The notes beneath the pieces are model-generated. The model was not told the origin of the DNA. It searched no databases and saw nothing but the letters and a program-made list of their open reading frames with translations. A program made the position numbers and the translations under genes. A DNA stretch of 64,000 nucleotides from Gloeophyllum trabeum ATCC 11539 (lineage: Eukaryota > Basidiomycota > Agaricomycetes > Gloeophyllales > Gloeophyllaceae): assembly GCF_000344685.1 (NCBI RefSeq), contig NW_006920427.1, positions 89,297 through 153,296 on the forward strand, read 5' to 3'. Positions 36,371 through 49,016 of this stretch are shown in pieces (positions within the stretch are counted from its first letter, which is position 1; every line of letters starts with the position of its first letter).

Positions 36371-38244
36371 ATGTCCTCAGCGATGGCGAGCACGTCGGCC
36401 AACTTAGAGCCTCTGTTTTCCTTCTTGTCAACATCCTACGCTACTTTAGAACAGACATTTAATAGGATACCAGGTTCAGCCGTCATCGCCCGTTATGTCA
36501 AGTCATCGCATCAGAACGACCCCGGACGCACTCTGCTGGAGCTGTTCCTGGCAGCTTTCGCTATTTGGACGTTATTGCAGTCACGAACACGAGCAGACAA
36601 GGATGATAGACACTTTATAAAGTTTACGGAAAAGGTGAGTGCCCCTCTTGACTGCGGACGCGTCGGTCTGACTCCTCGCAGGAAATTGACGAACTTGTCA
36701 ACGAATGGACTCCTGAGCCTCTCGCCGAGCCTTTGTCGCCCGAGGAACAGAAGGAGCTTGAGTCAGTACCGGTTATTGTGGGTGCCCAAGGGCCACGACC
36801 GAAGCTTAACACGGGCAAGACCGTGCTTAACTTCACGGGAACGAACTTCACTGGGTTAGCTGGGAACGAGGGCATCAAGGAGAAGGCTATTGAGACACTG
36901 CGAAAGTATGGTCTGGGTAGCTGTGGTCCGCCTGGCTTTTATGGCACTGTCGGTGAGTCGCAGCGTAGGTAACTATCTACGCTATTCAACCTGACCCGTT
37001 TCCCTAGACGTTCACGTGCAACTGGAGCACGACATCGCCGACTTCTTGGGCACGGAGGACGCTATCCTGTATGCCCAGGGATACTCCACCATCTCGTCTG
37101 TCATACCAGCCTTTGCTAAACGTGGAGACATCATCGTCGCTGACCGCGGCGTGAACTTCGCCATTCAGAAGGGTATCCAGATCTCCCGTTCTACCGTACG
37201 CTGGTTCGACCATAACGACCTCAAGAGTCTGGAAGACGTGCTTCAGGGTATCGCAAAGGAGCGGAAGAAGAAGAAGGCGCCCCTGACCAAAATGTTCATC
37301 GTCACTGAAGGCATCTTTGAAAAGGACGGAGTCATGACCGATTTGCCGAAGCTGGTGAGTCCAACGTGATAGCAATCTTTACGTGTGATATTCATGAAGG
37401 ATGTCTTCGTAGATCGAATTAAAGTACAAGTACAAGTATCGCTTGATTCTGGACGAAAGCATCTCCTTCGGCTCCGTCGGTAGGACTGGTCGCGGTCTGA
37501 CAGAACTCTTCAATGTTCCGGTAAGAAAATACATGTAGAGGTCGGTCAAACCCATCTCACAGGAAGTTCAGGCATCTCAGGTCGACATGTTGGTTGGCTC
37601 CGTGGCAAATGGTCTTGCTTCCTGCGGAGGTTTCTGCGCTGGCTCGAAATATGTCGTGTACCATCAGGTATGTATTTTATTCCATTTTAGTGATAATCCA
37701 CTCAACAGCCGTGCGTAACCAGCGTATCAACAGCTCTGCATTTGTGTTCTCTGCCTCGATGCCGCCGCTTCTCTCCGTAAGCGCTTCAGAGGGTGTCAAC
37801 ATTCTCCGCAACACGCCCTCGATCCTGAGCACCCTGCAAGAAAACATCCGCACCGTCCGGGGTATCCTGGATAAGCTCGATTGCATCACCATCCCGTCGC
37901 ACCCGGCCAGCGCTATGATCCACATCTACATACGCACGCCAACGCCGACGCTCCAGATTCCAACCGGATCAGGGAAACCCTCGAATCCAACATCGATCCA
38001 TCCCCGCGATCCGCCGACGTTCGACATCGAAACTGAGGAGCGGTTGCTGCAGGACGTGGTGGACGAGGCACTGGCGCAGGGCGTCCTCATCACTCGTGCA
38101 AGGAGGCTGCGTGGTCAGGAGATGGTCGAAGCACGACCCAGCATCCGGCTTGCTGTCAGCGCCGCATTCTCCAAGAAGGAATGTGAGAAGGCGGCGAACG
38201 TGGTCAAAGCCGCACTGGTCAAGGTGCTTGGGAAGAGGCGATAG
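36371..38244 (+). CDS. LCB1: Serine palmitoyltransferase subunit 1 (LCB1)
   Basis: ER membrane subunit of serine palmitoyltransferase, which with LCB2 condenses serine and palmitoyl-CoA in the first step of sphingolipid synthesis. The N-terminal membrane region ([20 protein letters not shown]) is followed by the aminotransferase class I/II core: [120 protein letters not shown]. The PLP-lysine position reads [17 protein letters not shown] without lysine, as normal for LCB1. Exons are separated by short introns after FTEK, YGTV, LPKL, FNVP and YHQ. End [11 protein letters not shown]. Start at MSSAMAST (36371); an internal ATG at 36383 is also possible. Confidence 0.93.
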
Positions 38245-38700
38245 ATTAGACAAGCGCTGTCTGCGACATTTTATCCTCATTGGCTTATTGAGAAGTATAC
38301 CTACTTTATTCACGAATAACACGATCCAATTCTTGTCTGCTGACGCGAGGAATAAATGAAGTGCGAGTCTCCGTCACCCGCTCCGGGGCCACTCTGCGGT
38401 CTCACAGGGGTCATTGTCGAGACGGTCGGACACCATCTCCAATTCCACACTTGATATCGAGCGATGCGTACTGGATTTGCACCCATCACCATCAACTGTC
38501 CTCCAGGAATAGTACATCGCTTCGTGTGAGGGGTCCTTCATTAATAGTACCATATTATAGTGCGTAATTGGTTATGCAAAGTCCGGGCTTCTGTGATGCA
38601 AACGAAAGACATGACATGCTAATGAATAAAAGAAGATGCACCCGCAAAACTACTACCACGGATATGTCCCATTGTCCAGTGATATCATCAACCTACGAGA
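38245..38700. other. Convergent 3' flanks of LCB1 and chitin synthase
   Basis: About 450 bases between convergent genes. AATAAA-like AT-rich patches occur on both sides (for example near 38350 and 38625). No coding signal. Confidence 0.35.
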
Positions 38701-41700
38701 TCATGACTGAGCCAAAGCCCGGTCGATAGCGGCATTGATGGAGGCCTTCCGAGAGGTCAAATCAACCCCGAACTGGTCCTCCAACTTTGTGCGTATCTCC
38801 CGCTTAGTGATAGTAGTCAAATCAGCGTTTCTGAGAATTTCTTGAACAGCCCTTTCTATCTCAGCATCCGAGGGGCCAGAGGTGGGCAAGTCGAATCCCA
38901 AGTAATTCGTCGGTGGCCGTGACGGCGCGGGTTCGTAAAGCATGCTGCCTGCTTCGCTCATCGGTCGGAGCTGAGGAGCCCCAAAGGCACCAAGGGGAGT
39001 GTTGCGACCAGAGTTGTAACCAGGCGGGGGTTGATACATATTTTGGGAGGGTGCCGGTGAATAACTCCGTGGCTCATAGTATGTCTCATGGCCATACAGA
39101 GACGCCGTCCGAGATTCCGCATATCCTGCGTTGTTGAACTTGTTTGGCGGTACCCACGAACCGATGCTATGATTTGACTCCTTATCCCATAGCTCGTTCT
39201 CCTATAGTCCAAGATCAATTATGGTAAATCGGCTTCCATAAAGACGGGTTCAACGCACATATTCATTCCAAGATTTCAATGGGATCACGCGAGGATCAAA
39301 TTTGCCCTCGTCCTGTCCGTGGCGTAATGAGCAACAGAAGAGATAAAATGACGGATAATGCTTACGTGCACGATGATCTTCTTGCCCTTCTCGCCCAATA
39401 CGACACGTGTTTGACCCCATGAGAAATCATCCATGCGCCAGAAGGAGTATAGCGGGAGCAGGAAGGAGAATACGGGAATGGCGAGGATGTAGAAAACCAT
39501 CCAACCGATCATGTCCCACTTCCGCCGAAGCACAAAGACCAAAGCCTGTACACCATAGATGGCGGCAATCATGATAAGCGAGAGTGTTGGGATATTCTTC
39601 CCTTCTCCTGCCACGAGGTATATCAAGTACACAATCTGTGAGTGGGGATAAACGTCAACTCATATCGGGCCGAGCAGATATCTGGAACATACGTATGCCA
39701 CGGTCACGGGCTGGATTAGGGTAGACAGCAAGTCTAGCAGAACGATGAAGCGCATGGAGAAACAGCAGAAGCCACACAATTGATCCAAGAATATGAGCTC
39801 TCCCAGATTGTGCACGGTCGAGTTGATCCACCGACGACGCTGAGAAAGAAGAACTTTCCAGTCATCAGGCGCTACCGTGTACGCATGAGCGTCCCGAACG
39901 AACTGGGTCTTGAAATTAGGGAAGTGCTTCAAGAGCAGGGTAGTCAGGTATCGATCTTCTCCAAGGTGAAGCAGGTTCTTCATATGAAGCGTATCGACAC
40001 GGTTCTCAGAGTAGTCTTGGATGATCTGGTTCGAGATGAACAAGGGTTTGTGGGTGTCTGGCGTGCGCAGCCGATAGAGCGTGAAACAACCGGGAAGACA
40101 GGTAACAGACCCGAAGAGACTTTCGAACGCCTTGGCCATGTGATGGGATATAAAGTACTCGTACACCTGGCAGAGGTTTATTCTCATTGCACAGAGAAGA
40201 GCAAGAAGGTCATACCTGCATCATTGTGATGATCGACTGCTTCGCGTTGGCAAGCGACGTCTCTCCACAGACACCAAGGAGTTTTTTGTCTCGAATCATG
40301 CTAGTTTTAAAGTTAGATGTGCTCCACCGGAAGCCAACGGGTCCACTTACGCCGATATCAAGCGATTAACGGAGAATGGGTCCACCGTTGTATCAGCATC
40401 AACCATGAACAGGTACTCGTAGAAGGTAGGGTTAACACCAATCACGTTCTTGATCTGGTGGTAGATCTCCAACTCCAAAGGATTCATGGGAGCATTGAAA
40501 TGCACCTGGACACCAAATGTGTCAGAGCAACATACAGCAGCCTGTAGCTGACTCACCTTGTTCAGGAAATGCATCAGGAGCATCTGAGAATCACGCTTGC
40601 CACGATTACCGGGTCGAGATCGCTCAGTGGGCTTGCCAACCTTGACAATCACGAGATACGGGACTACATGGCCAGCGACTTCGTACAACCCTGAGTACAC
40701 CTTGCCCATATTATGCTGTTTGGCGCCTTCGCCGAGGGAGAGGAAGCTCAGGGGCTCGGGATCCTGATTAGGGTCAGCGCCGAGGATATCAAGAACGATG
40801 CGAGGCGTAGGGCGATCATTGCCAGAACCAACGATCATCCCATCGCAGATGACTACTAGAAGCTTGCGCTTGTCGTCGTACTTCATCTGCGCGAGGGAGT
40901 CGATTGTCCTCCGTAACGACTGCTCTCCTTCAGTGTAACAAGGAACCTGGCAAATCACGAATTTGTCGTGGTCCTCAGGTGCTCGTTCAGCACTGAGATT
41001 GATGGACGCAATAAACTTGAAGCCGATGACGCTGACCATGATGATAGACAGGATAAGCAGAATGTATGTGGCAAATAAGCACTGCGGCGACTGGCGATTG
41101 TCGACCTTGCCGATCAGGAAAAGATTCCTGAGACAGACTTTCTGCCGCTCCAGTACGTCCGAGCCAATATTGAGCCCATCGATAGCCTTGGTGACATCCC
41201 CTCCAGCGTCGTATGTGAAGATATCGATCACAGAAGAATGCATGAAGTTTGTATCGACACTAGGAGCTTGCATTCCATCTGGAGCTTTCGTGAAGGGTGG
41301 GCTCTTGATATACGTCGTCAAGTCGTACACCAGACCGTTGTAAATGCCCACAGCCTTCTTGTTGGAAGCCATGTTCCGGATTTCCTTGGGGGTGTACCCC
41401 ATGAAGCCGACGCGGTTCTTCCATCGCATCTGGGTCATGACTTCGAAGTACCAGTCAGGGCGAGAGTCATTGGTGAAGGCTCGGAAATCGTGGTATTGCG
41501 CATTCGGATCGGTGTTATTGGTCGAGTCAAGAACTACGTAGGGACTCACGGACCCTGACACTCCGTTGCATAATGCGCTGACCTGCACCGAAGACTTAGT
41601 ACAATTCTACGTCCATTCAGGAAGGGATTCATACCTGGACAGGAAAGATGTTGTCGGACGAAGTGCCTCCGTATTTCAGAATGCTCTTCGCCGGGACAAC

Positions 41701-44700
41701 AGATACCATTCTCTGGTGGGTAGCCGCTATAGTGGTGAGGTCAAAGACTTCGCCACGGATAGACGTGTACACGTTATTCGGGCTATCTTTGGAGTTGTGC
41801 GACGCCAGCTCGCTAGTACTGAAAACATGCTCCGTTGGGCAGATAACGTTGCCGAGGACAGCGATGACAAAGATCGCGCATGCACAGACAAACCAGATGA
41901 TCATATTGAGGGCAAGCTTCTCGCGCCAGGCTTGCTGTACGTCTGGGCGTTTCATCCGCCCTACCCACCGGATGCATGGTGTCGGAACCCACCAAGTCAA
42001 CATCCAACATAATGCAACCCATCTGCGGCGAGCAGAACTTTCCTTCAGGACTTCGGTAGTTTCGCCTTCTTGAACATCAGCGGGAAGAGCCTCCTTGTCC
42101 ATCAAAGCCTTCCTGTCGGCATTCTGGAACATGTTGCGAGATGGGGCGTAGGATTCTGTTCCGAAATTCGACACGGAGTCGTCGCGGTTGCTTGTCAGCC
42201 TGCTACGGCCATCGAAGTCGTCACTGCGGACAGACTTGCTCTCGTCGTACTCGTCATCGTACATATCCGCGCGCTGGAACGGAGATGCGTGAGAGACGAG
42301 CGGCAACGCCTGGCTAGACTGCCCAAAGGGATCACCGTAGCCGCCGTCGTACGGAGAGTTCTCGGGGGCACCAGGGGTAGAGTAAGGAGCATAAGGATCA
42401 CTTGTATGAGTGAGGCCTGCTTCTGCCTCTGCGTCACGGAGCCGGTTGCGTTTCTGCTCCTCAACGTCTTTTGACCGCAGGTGGTCTTCGAGCTTATGGA
42501 AAGCGGCTTGAGATAGGAACACCTCCATTTCCTGTCAGAGGAGAAAAACGCAAGCTGACACTTTACACACCTTATGCTGGCCAATAACGATGTCTTGGTC
42601 TTGCTGACCCAATGCCGTCCTGGCTTGCCCAATCTGTTCCCATGGTCCTCCCTCATGCACATTGAGCGAGGCCAATGATTCCTTATACCTCTCCACAAAC
42701 TCGTCTGGCGTCATGTTCACCTCGAAAACGTTGATGAACCGCCGTGCGATCTCTGGTAAACCCATAGCCCTGACCTGCCCCTTCACAGACCGACCCTCAA
42801 GCTGATTGGGGAGCTGCGAGTCGTTGGGGGTAATGCAGAAGACATACCACGACTGTGATTCCTCCAGAGTCTCGAACAAGGTATCAAGAGCGCTGCAGAA
42901 TTCACCCGCAACGCAGGGAGCCCCGCCACCAGACTTGGCTGCGGTCTGGCCTTCATCCTCGTCCTTATCATTCTCCTCGATCTCGGTAAGCATGGTAGGC
43001 TTGCGCTTGATCGTGTTCTTTCGACGAGTAGAAGGAGCCCGCATGGGCTTCTGGGGCTGCTGAGCCGCGACAATGGTGTCTTCATTGCGGGGATGGGCCT
43101 GGGTCGCGATGGCTTTGGCTGAGAAGAGACCCTTTACAAAGGGGTTAGCGGATCCTGAGCCGTCACTGCCTCCGACTTCGCCGGCATTCTGGTGAGCGCC
43201 ACGCAAAAGAGAAACGAAATCGGGGTTCACAGCATCTAAATTCCTCTCGAGGAACCCTTCCGAGGAGTAAGTGACGGGTCCGTTATAGTGATGCACAGTA
43301 AAGGTAGGGTATCCCGAGCGGTCAATTGATCCCATCTTGAAAGACGAGTGGTTACCCCATCGCTTGCCGAAGGCTTCGACCATACTATGGTCAGTCTTCT
43401 TGGGCATCCTCAACGCCTGGTCATCCATGATATGGATAAGACCTCCTGGCTTGTTCTGCAACAAGCGCAGGCACTCTGAGTTGTCGAAATAAGGCACCTG
43501 CGGTACGTAGTTGCTCAGCCCCTCTGAGGCATACTGGGCTGTATCTCTCTCGAAGATGCGCTTGTGGATGAAGTTGTGCAGGCGCTCGTTAGCGAAGTTG
43601 ACACAGAACTGATCCAGAGAGTTAGGCCTGCTCGTCATATTCTGCGGACCGGGTAGGTCGAACAGAGCAATGAAAGTGGCGAAATCCTCTTTGCATAACT
43701 TCTGGTTGATGTGCTCGTTCAGCCATGCAAAGAGCAAGGAGTACAATGTCTTCGCCAAGTCGTCCCTGTTGTCGGAAGCACCGTCTGGGTCAAGGAAAAC
43801 AGTGCACAACTCCTTCCTGACTAGCTTGGTCTTGTACGACAGCGCTGCTTCCAGAGCTGCTGGCTGAACGCCAAGGAAATCCGCTACAATTCCCAAAGTA
43901 TCCGTGTTCCTGACCACGGCAGCATCCTCATTTCGGTGACGGTCGATGGTGAACTCAAGGTTACCGAGGTGAAGGATAGCAGCAACGAGCTGACATGTCT
44001 GCGCAACATGTCTCTTTGAGAGACCCACGTTCTTCATCGCCATCTTGAGTTGCTCGAAGCGTGCACCGTCGTCTCCCCCACCGATCGGGCCCCGGCTAGA
44101 AGCAGCAGTACGCTGCCCCAGGTAGCGATAGTTTGCCCTCTCGTCTAAGTGCATGTGTTGGCGCTCCTCGGGAGAGGCTCCCGCAACTAGGTAATAGAAT
44201 ATATGGAAATTGCGCTCTCCAGAGGGGACCTGAGCAACTCGGTTGCGCTCGAGATAATAGTCAAGGGTCTTCACACCGCAGAGTCGGCCACGCTCGGTAA
44301 ACTGGAGTTCAGTGTACTTGCCATAACGAGATGCGTTCGCATTGAACAGGGTGCGAGAATTGCCAAACGTCTCGAGAATGAATTCAGCAGCAGGGACTTG
44401 GTGCGCCAGCTTGGACCCTTTCTTCCCCGGGCTGCTCACGCTCAACTCGAGCAACGTCTTGATCGACAGTCGGCGGTTTTCTGACTTGCCGCTGCCAGTT
44501 TCACCGCTTCATTGCGAGTTGTTAACGTCTCAGGTAGCGTGAATGAAACGAGAACATACCTCAGGAGAATACTCTGATCCTGGCCGGTGCGACGCATGTG
44601 GTAGTACGCATTGTTAGCGAGCTGGAAGACGTGGGGTGGTAGCGGTATCTTTTCCTGCGACGTATCCCGATACTCTGCAGCATACTTGTGCATGACAGAG

Positions 44701-44906
44701 TCTGCATTGCTCGGCACATATTTGTGGGGGTTGAGGGCAACGATGGCAGACGTTCCAATCGCCGTATAAATATTGTCAGACATAAACCTTTCACGAAGGC
44801 ATGATACGATAGCATCGTCGGAGATGGGTGCAAGTTGCGTCAAGTCCGTCACCGATTCGAGCCGTTGGTGGAAGCTCGTTCCGCTCGACTGCCGTTTCGA
44901 GGCCAT
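38701..44906 (-). CDS. Chitin synthase with N-terminal myosin motor (class V/VII type)
   Basis: Membrane enzyme making chitin from UDP-GlcNAc at growth sites, of the fungal type fused to a myosin motor that helps secretory delivery. In order: [20 protein letters not shown]; myosin P-loop [13 protein letters not shown] (split by an intron at its start); motor core ([32 protein letters not shown]); linker rich in Ser, Arg and Glu; membrane helices; cytochrome-b5-like block [20 protein letters not shown]; glycosyltransferase core with [47 protein letters not shown] and [20 protein letters not shown]; several C-terminal helices; and a DEK_C domain ([20 protein letters not shown]) ending IDRALAQS. 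Around 1,900 residues in eight or more exons, normal for the class. Catalytic motifs intact. Class V versus VII is not resolved by eye. Confidence 0.95.
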
Positions 44907-45343
44907 GATGGCAACACGACCGGCGTTCCAGCAAGTCCGACTTGAATAAATGTGGTGCCGCGAGCCAGGTAAGAAAGAGAAAGACGAGAAGGTGGAAGGA
45001 AAGGCCGGGCTGCCTCAGCAGCGGTCGCGGTGGTTGCGAGCAGAGACGTCGTCGTATGTTCGCACGGGGGGCCTACCACGCGCCTTATGGCAGTGTGCAT
45101 CGAGAACAAGTCCATCATTCGCTGCATGGGGTATTCACTGCACCGCTGCCAGCTCCTGCTCGAGGGGTTCGTTCTTTCAGACAGGGAGTACATTGTCTCT
45201 TATATAGTACAGAGAAGTAAATATACAGCTCGAAGCATGCGCAGTCGTGTACAGGAATAAAACCTGCCGGGGACGACAGTACCGAACATACACCGTCATG
45301 AGACTGACAGGATTAGCTGCCCGTGGGTGCAAACCAGCACTTG
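44907..45343. other. Chitin synthase promoter and leader region
   Basis: About 440 bases upstream of the chitin synthase and downstream of the PTPA stop. It contains a TATA-like box at 45199-45206 (minus strand). No other gene seen. Confidence 0.4.
45199..45206 (-). promoter_or_regulatory. TATA-like box for chitin synthase
   Basis: TATATAAG on the minus strand, about 290 bp before the start codon, implying a leader of about 250 nt if used. Confidence 0.4.
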
Positions 45344-46834
45344 CTAATCAAAGGGCACAGGACGAATTCCGGGTCCGGAGAGTCTAAAAGCGTCTCGTTT
45401 CTCGTCGGCGGCGGCAGCACCGAAGACAGACGGCACAGGAATACCACAGCAATCTCCCCATCCGACCTCTCTTTGGCCGGCGCCGCCGGTATCTTCTCCA
45501 CGGGCATGGTCGTGACCCCAATGCTCGTCATCGGGGTTCTGAGATTGAGGAGGGAGAGGACCATCGTAGGGCAAGATTGAGCCGAAGAGGAAATGTTGGA
45601 TAACCGGTAGCTTGCCCAGCACTTCCGCCTGGTACATCTTGATCATACCGGAGTTGACTTTATCCCATGTTTTAACCTGAGACATATCTCAATGGCTCAT
45701 ACCAACGAGGACTGATTACTGGCGGGACATACCGCTGAAATATCATCGAGCATCGGGGAGTGCCATCTCAGCGACGCTGATTTGACCTGTCGAGCGGATG
45801 CCAATTGAGCAAACAAATTATCCAGGGTAGCCACGTACTGAATTGATGAATTGTATGCATGCAAAGTACATGTAATGTTTTGAATACTCCTCAACTATCT
45901 CAGGATCATGGATGGCCTTCGGGCGAATATACTTATGACCTGTGTCTCTACCATAAATATTTTGACGCTGACGAAGAGTACGTAGGAAACGGCACCTTTC
46001 AGTTGCGCTGCTCCCCAAAGGAAAGGCAAGAAGTGATAATCGTCCAATCCCCATACACCATGAGATCCAGCAGGCTCCAGCCAATAGGTCGACTGAAGCA
46101 CCCGCATGACTTGAACATATCTAGATTGTTCGTTCAGGATACCTTACAAATTATCAGCCTCTGGGGTGTAACACTGACCTCCAGAATATTTTAATCACGT
46201 CTGATGTATGATCTGACGCCTGAAGAACTCCGAGTCGCTCAAGGCATATCCTGTGTGTTGAGATAATGAGTTCGTTGCAGCTCGTACATAGGCTATGTCG
46301 TACAGCCAGCACAAGAAGTTCAGTTCCATTCCGCTTCCATAGTCGATACGCGTCCTGTTGCCCCAGGATTCACAGAAATACACGGAGATTTCTTGAATGG
46401 CTTCCTTGGGCAGATTTGGAAGGCGAGCATGTAGAACCTCTGCATTCTATGCGCCTATTAGCTGACGTTCCCAACCGCCACGACACGACGTGTTGCTTAC
46501 CTCTTGTACTTTGTCATAGAATGTTCTGAACGCAGGGTTCCCGAACCGCGACGCCTTATTATCAACAGGAGGCGTGTCCTTTGCAATACCCTCTACTTTA
46601 TCAAGAACATCCAAGACGGCGAGGACGCCCTGGATGGCGCATGAGCTTGGACATGCCGCAGGAAGGGTACTGGCGCACAGGAGATTCAGCGACTGGATCG
46701 GTCAATTTAACTCCAATAACAGCGGTGTTCAGGCTCTCGATAAAAGAAACAATGTCTTTGTGCGTCTGAGACGCCTGGAAGGCTTCCAGTTGCTCTTTGG
46801 ACAAAACAACTTTGCGAGGACGTTGGTAGGACAT
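45344..46834 (-). CDS. PP2A phosphatase activator, PTPA family (Rrd1/Rrd2)
   Basis: Peptidyl-prolyl isomerase-like activator of protein phosphatase 2A, acting in cytosol and nucleus. The start [20 protein letters not shown] is at 46834. The core includes [55 protein letters not shown], the block around [15 protein letters not shown]-adjacent VSYVLFV, and near the end [20 protein letters not shown] and [18 protein letters not shown], which are PTPA hallmarks. The tail reads [20 protein letters not shown] and ends GIRPVPFD. About eight exons with 50-60 nt introns. Divergent from SURF6 with 136 bp between starts. Confidence 0.9.
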
Positions 46835-46970
46835 TGAAGATGACAGTGGCGCGCGGAAGTGGACTTCGCTAAATTGCGACTTTCGAGATTTGCCTTTTAC
46901 GTTGCAATTGCTTTTACGTCTGCCATCTCTCTTTCTCTTGATCACCGACTACACACTGCACTGGACCGCA
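46835..46970. promoter_or_regulatory. Shared bidirectional promoter (PTPA / SURF6)
   Basis: 136 bp between the two start codons; contains CT-rich tracts (near 46905-46940) common at fungal transcription starts. No TATA box. Confidence 0.5.
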
Positions 46971-48415
46971 ATGCCTACACCTCCTGATCTCTTGAGAAGC
47001 TCATTAGAGCAACATAACAACACGTTTGAATCGTTACTGAAACTGATTCCTGCGAAATATTACATCGTCGAGGATGAGACGGAGGAACAGGTCTGTCACA
47101 ATTATCTGAACAACCCGGAGCTGGTCTGGCAGGACCGTTATGTCAAAATGCTCATGCTGTCTTAGGCCGCATCGAAGTATCAGAAGCACTCTAAGAAGAC
47201 GAAGGCTCCCAAGCAGGCTATAAAGGAGATGTCGAAGAAGGCGAAACGCGAAAAAGTGAGATACCGGGGTACCATGCTGTCACCGCTACATGCTCACATA
47301 GGGCTGTAGCTCGATCCAAAGAATAACAAGACGATCCTTGATATTCAAAATGAGGCTGCTCAGAGACAGGCTGTCGCGAAAGGGAAACGCAGGGCAGACT
47401 CGGGTGAAGATTCGGACGGAAATGACGACGCAGACGCCATGGATGTGGACGCCGATAATGTCATTTTGGGGATGGAGACTTCCACAGGAGAGGACATGTC
47501 TTTCGTACCTATGCCGGAAGCTGGAGGTATTGAAACGCTACGTCAAAAGCTGCACTCTCGCATGGAACAGCTGCGCAAGGGAAAACGGGGGGAGGGTGAT
47601 CAGGCGACCAGTAAAGACGAGCTGATAGAGGAGCGGAGAAAGCAGAGAGCGATGATGCGCGAGAGACGGCGAAAAGAAACTAAGGAGAAGATCAGACTAG
47701 AAAAGGAGAAGAAGGAGAAGCCGGGCAAGGACAAGAGTAGAGACAAGGGCAACCAGAGCAAAGTGCGTCGTCCGAAGTTTGATTCATGCTGTACATTTAT
47801 TGATTATTTCTGCTTAGCCAACTTCGTTACTTGTCGAGCAACCGTCGACTTCGAAAGCTGGGCCGTCTCGGGATCCCAAGGATACTCTCACAAATGTCGC
47901 CTTCTCTGCCATTGCGGGATCACCAGGCATCTCCAACAAGAAATTGCAACATGTGAAGACGACGTCAGACCCCAAACAGGCCTTGCAACAGCTAGAGACG
48001 AGGAAGGAGAAACTCGCTGCCCTACCTGAAGAAAAGCGCAAGGCTATAGAAGAGAAATCCAAGTGGGAGAAGGCTGAAGCTAGGATTGAGGGTGTTAAGG
48101 TCAAGGATGACGAGACCCGACTGAAGAAAGCGGCCAAACGGAAAGAGAAGGAGAAAGCAAAGAGCAAGAAAGCTTGGTATGTTCAGATCATGCTATCAAC
48201 TCCGAACGCGGTGCTAACTTCGCCTTTTAAGGGATGAGAGGAAGAAGGAGGTTCGCGATCAGATGGCTGCTAGGCAGAAGAAGAGAGCAGACAACATCGC
48301 TATGCGGGCTGAACGACGGAAGGGTGGGAGTTCTGGGAAGAGTAAAGCGAGGCCTGGCTTCGAGGGGAAATCCTTCGGGAAGTCCAAGAAAGCCGCAGGT
48401 AATCGCAAAAAGTAA
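46971..48415 (+). CDS. RRP14: SURF6/Rrp14 ribosome biogenesis protein
   Basis: Nucleolar, RNA-binding protein for 40S and 60S subunit assembly. The N-terminal part reads MPTPPDLLRSSLEQHNNTFE, SLLKLIPAKYYIV, then basic KYQKHSKKTKAPKQAIKEMS. The C-terminal SURF6 domain has GGIETLRQKLHSRMEQLRKG, ELIEERRKQRAMMRERRRKE, FSAIAGSPGISNKKLQ, KQALQQLETRKEKLAALPEE and the lysine-rich end DERKKEVRDQMAARQKKRAD through FEGKSFGKSKKAAGNRKK. Five or six exons. It is extremely Lys/Arg/Glu-rich, as typical for the family. Start at 46971 chosen as the first ATG after the CT-rich leader. Confidence 0.92.
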
Positions 48416-49016
48416 TAGTGGAAATTAACCTACCATTTGCCCATATACTATCTTATTACCTCTCTCCTTTTTAATGCCCTCTGGGGCCGCGTAGTCATCG
48501 CAAGTCTCCCTTTTTGCATCACTCTCAGTCAACTTCCGGTCCTAAGCCATTCCAAGAAGTGTGGCAATATGGCACATACGCGAGTCACGTGATCCCAACC
48601 CCGCTCATGGAGGTGCAGCGTATCATTTCAAGCAGGACGCCACAACCTGCCTCATTCTTTACCTGCTGCAGAGCACGCAAAGGCTACGTTTGCTGTACTT
48701 GACTGGCATGACGAAGGCGTTCTAGACGGTCTTCAACGGCAGGCACATTCCTTGGCGCGGGTACAAGCAGCCCAAAGCATCCAGGACCCACAACCCGAAA
48801 CTGGCAGGGCACAGGAGCGTTAAGACGTCCTTGGAGGGCTGACACGAAACCAGGTCCGTTTACGAGCTGGAGAGTGATCTAGGACACAAACTTGACATCG
48901 ATCTATCTGAGCAGCAATAACAGGCATTCTGGACAGTCTTGGGCTGCATACATCGTCTGGTGCTGGCGCACCCGCCAGACATTATCTTGAAGGTATACTA
49001 GGGCGAACGAGCTGAA
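48416..49016. other. Intergenic region with short coding-like remnants
   Basis: About 600 bases. Plus-strand frames near 48620-48800 read LILYLLQSTQRLRLLYLTG and, in another frame, DWHDEGVLDGLQRQAHSLAR. These are suggestive of an old exon or an upstream 5' exon of the following gene but no start or splice pattern ties them together. Confidence 0.25.

Noticed and set aside
37601..37640. Missing PLP lysine in LCB1 as a possible defect
   Set aside because: LCB1 subunits normally lack it; the lysine is on LCB2.
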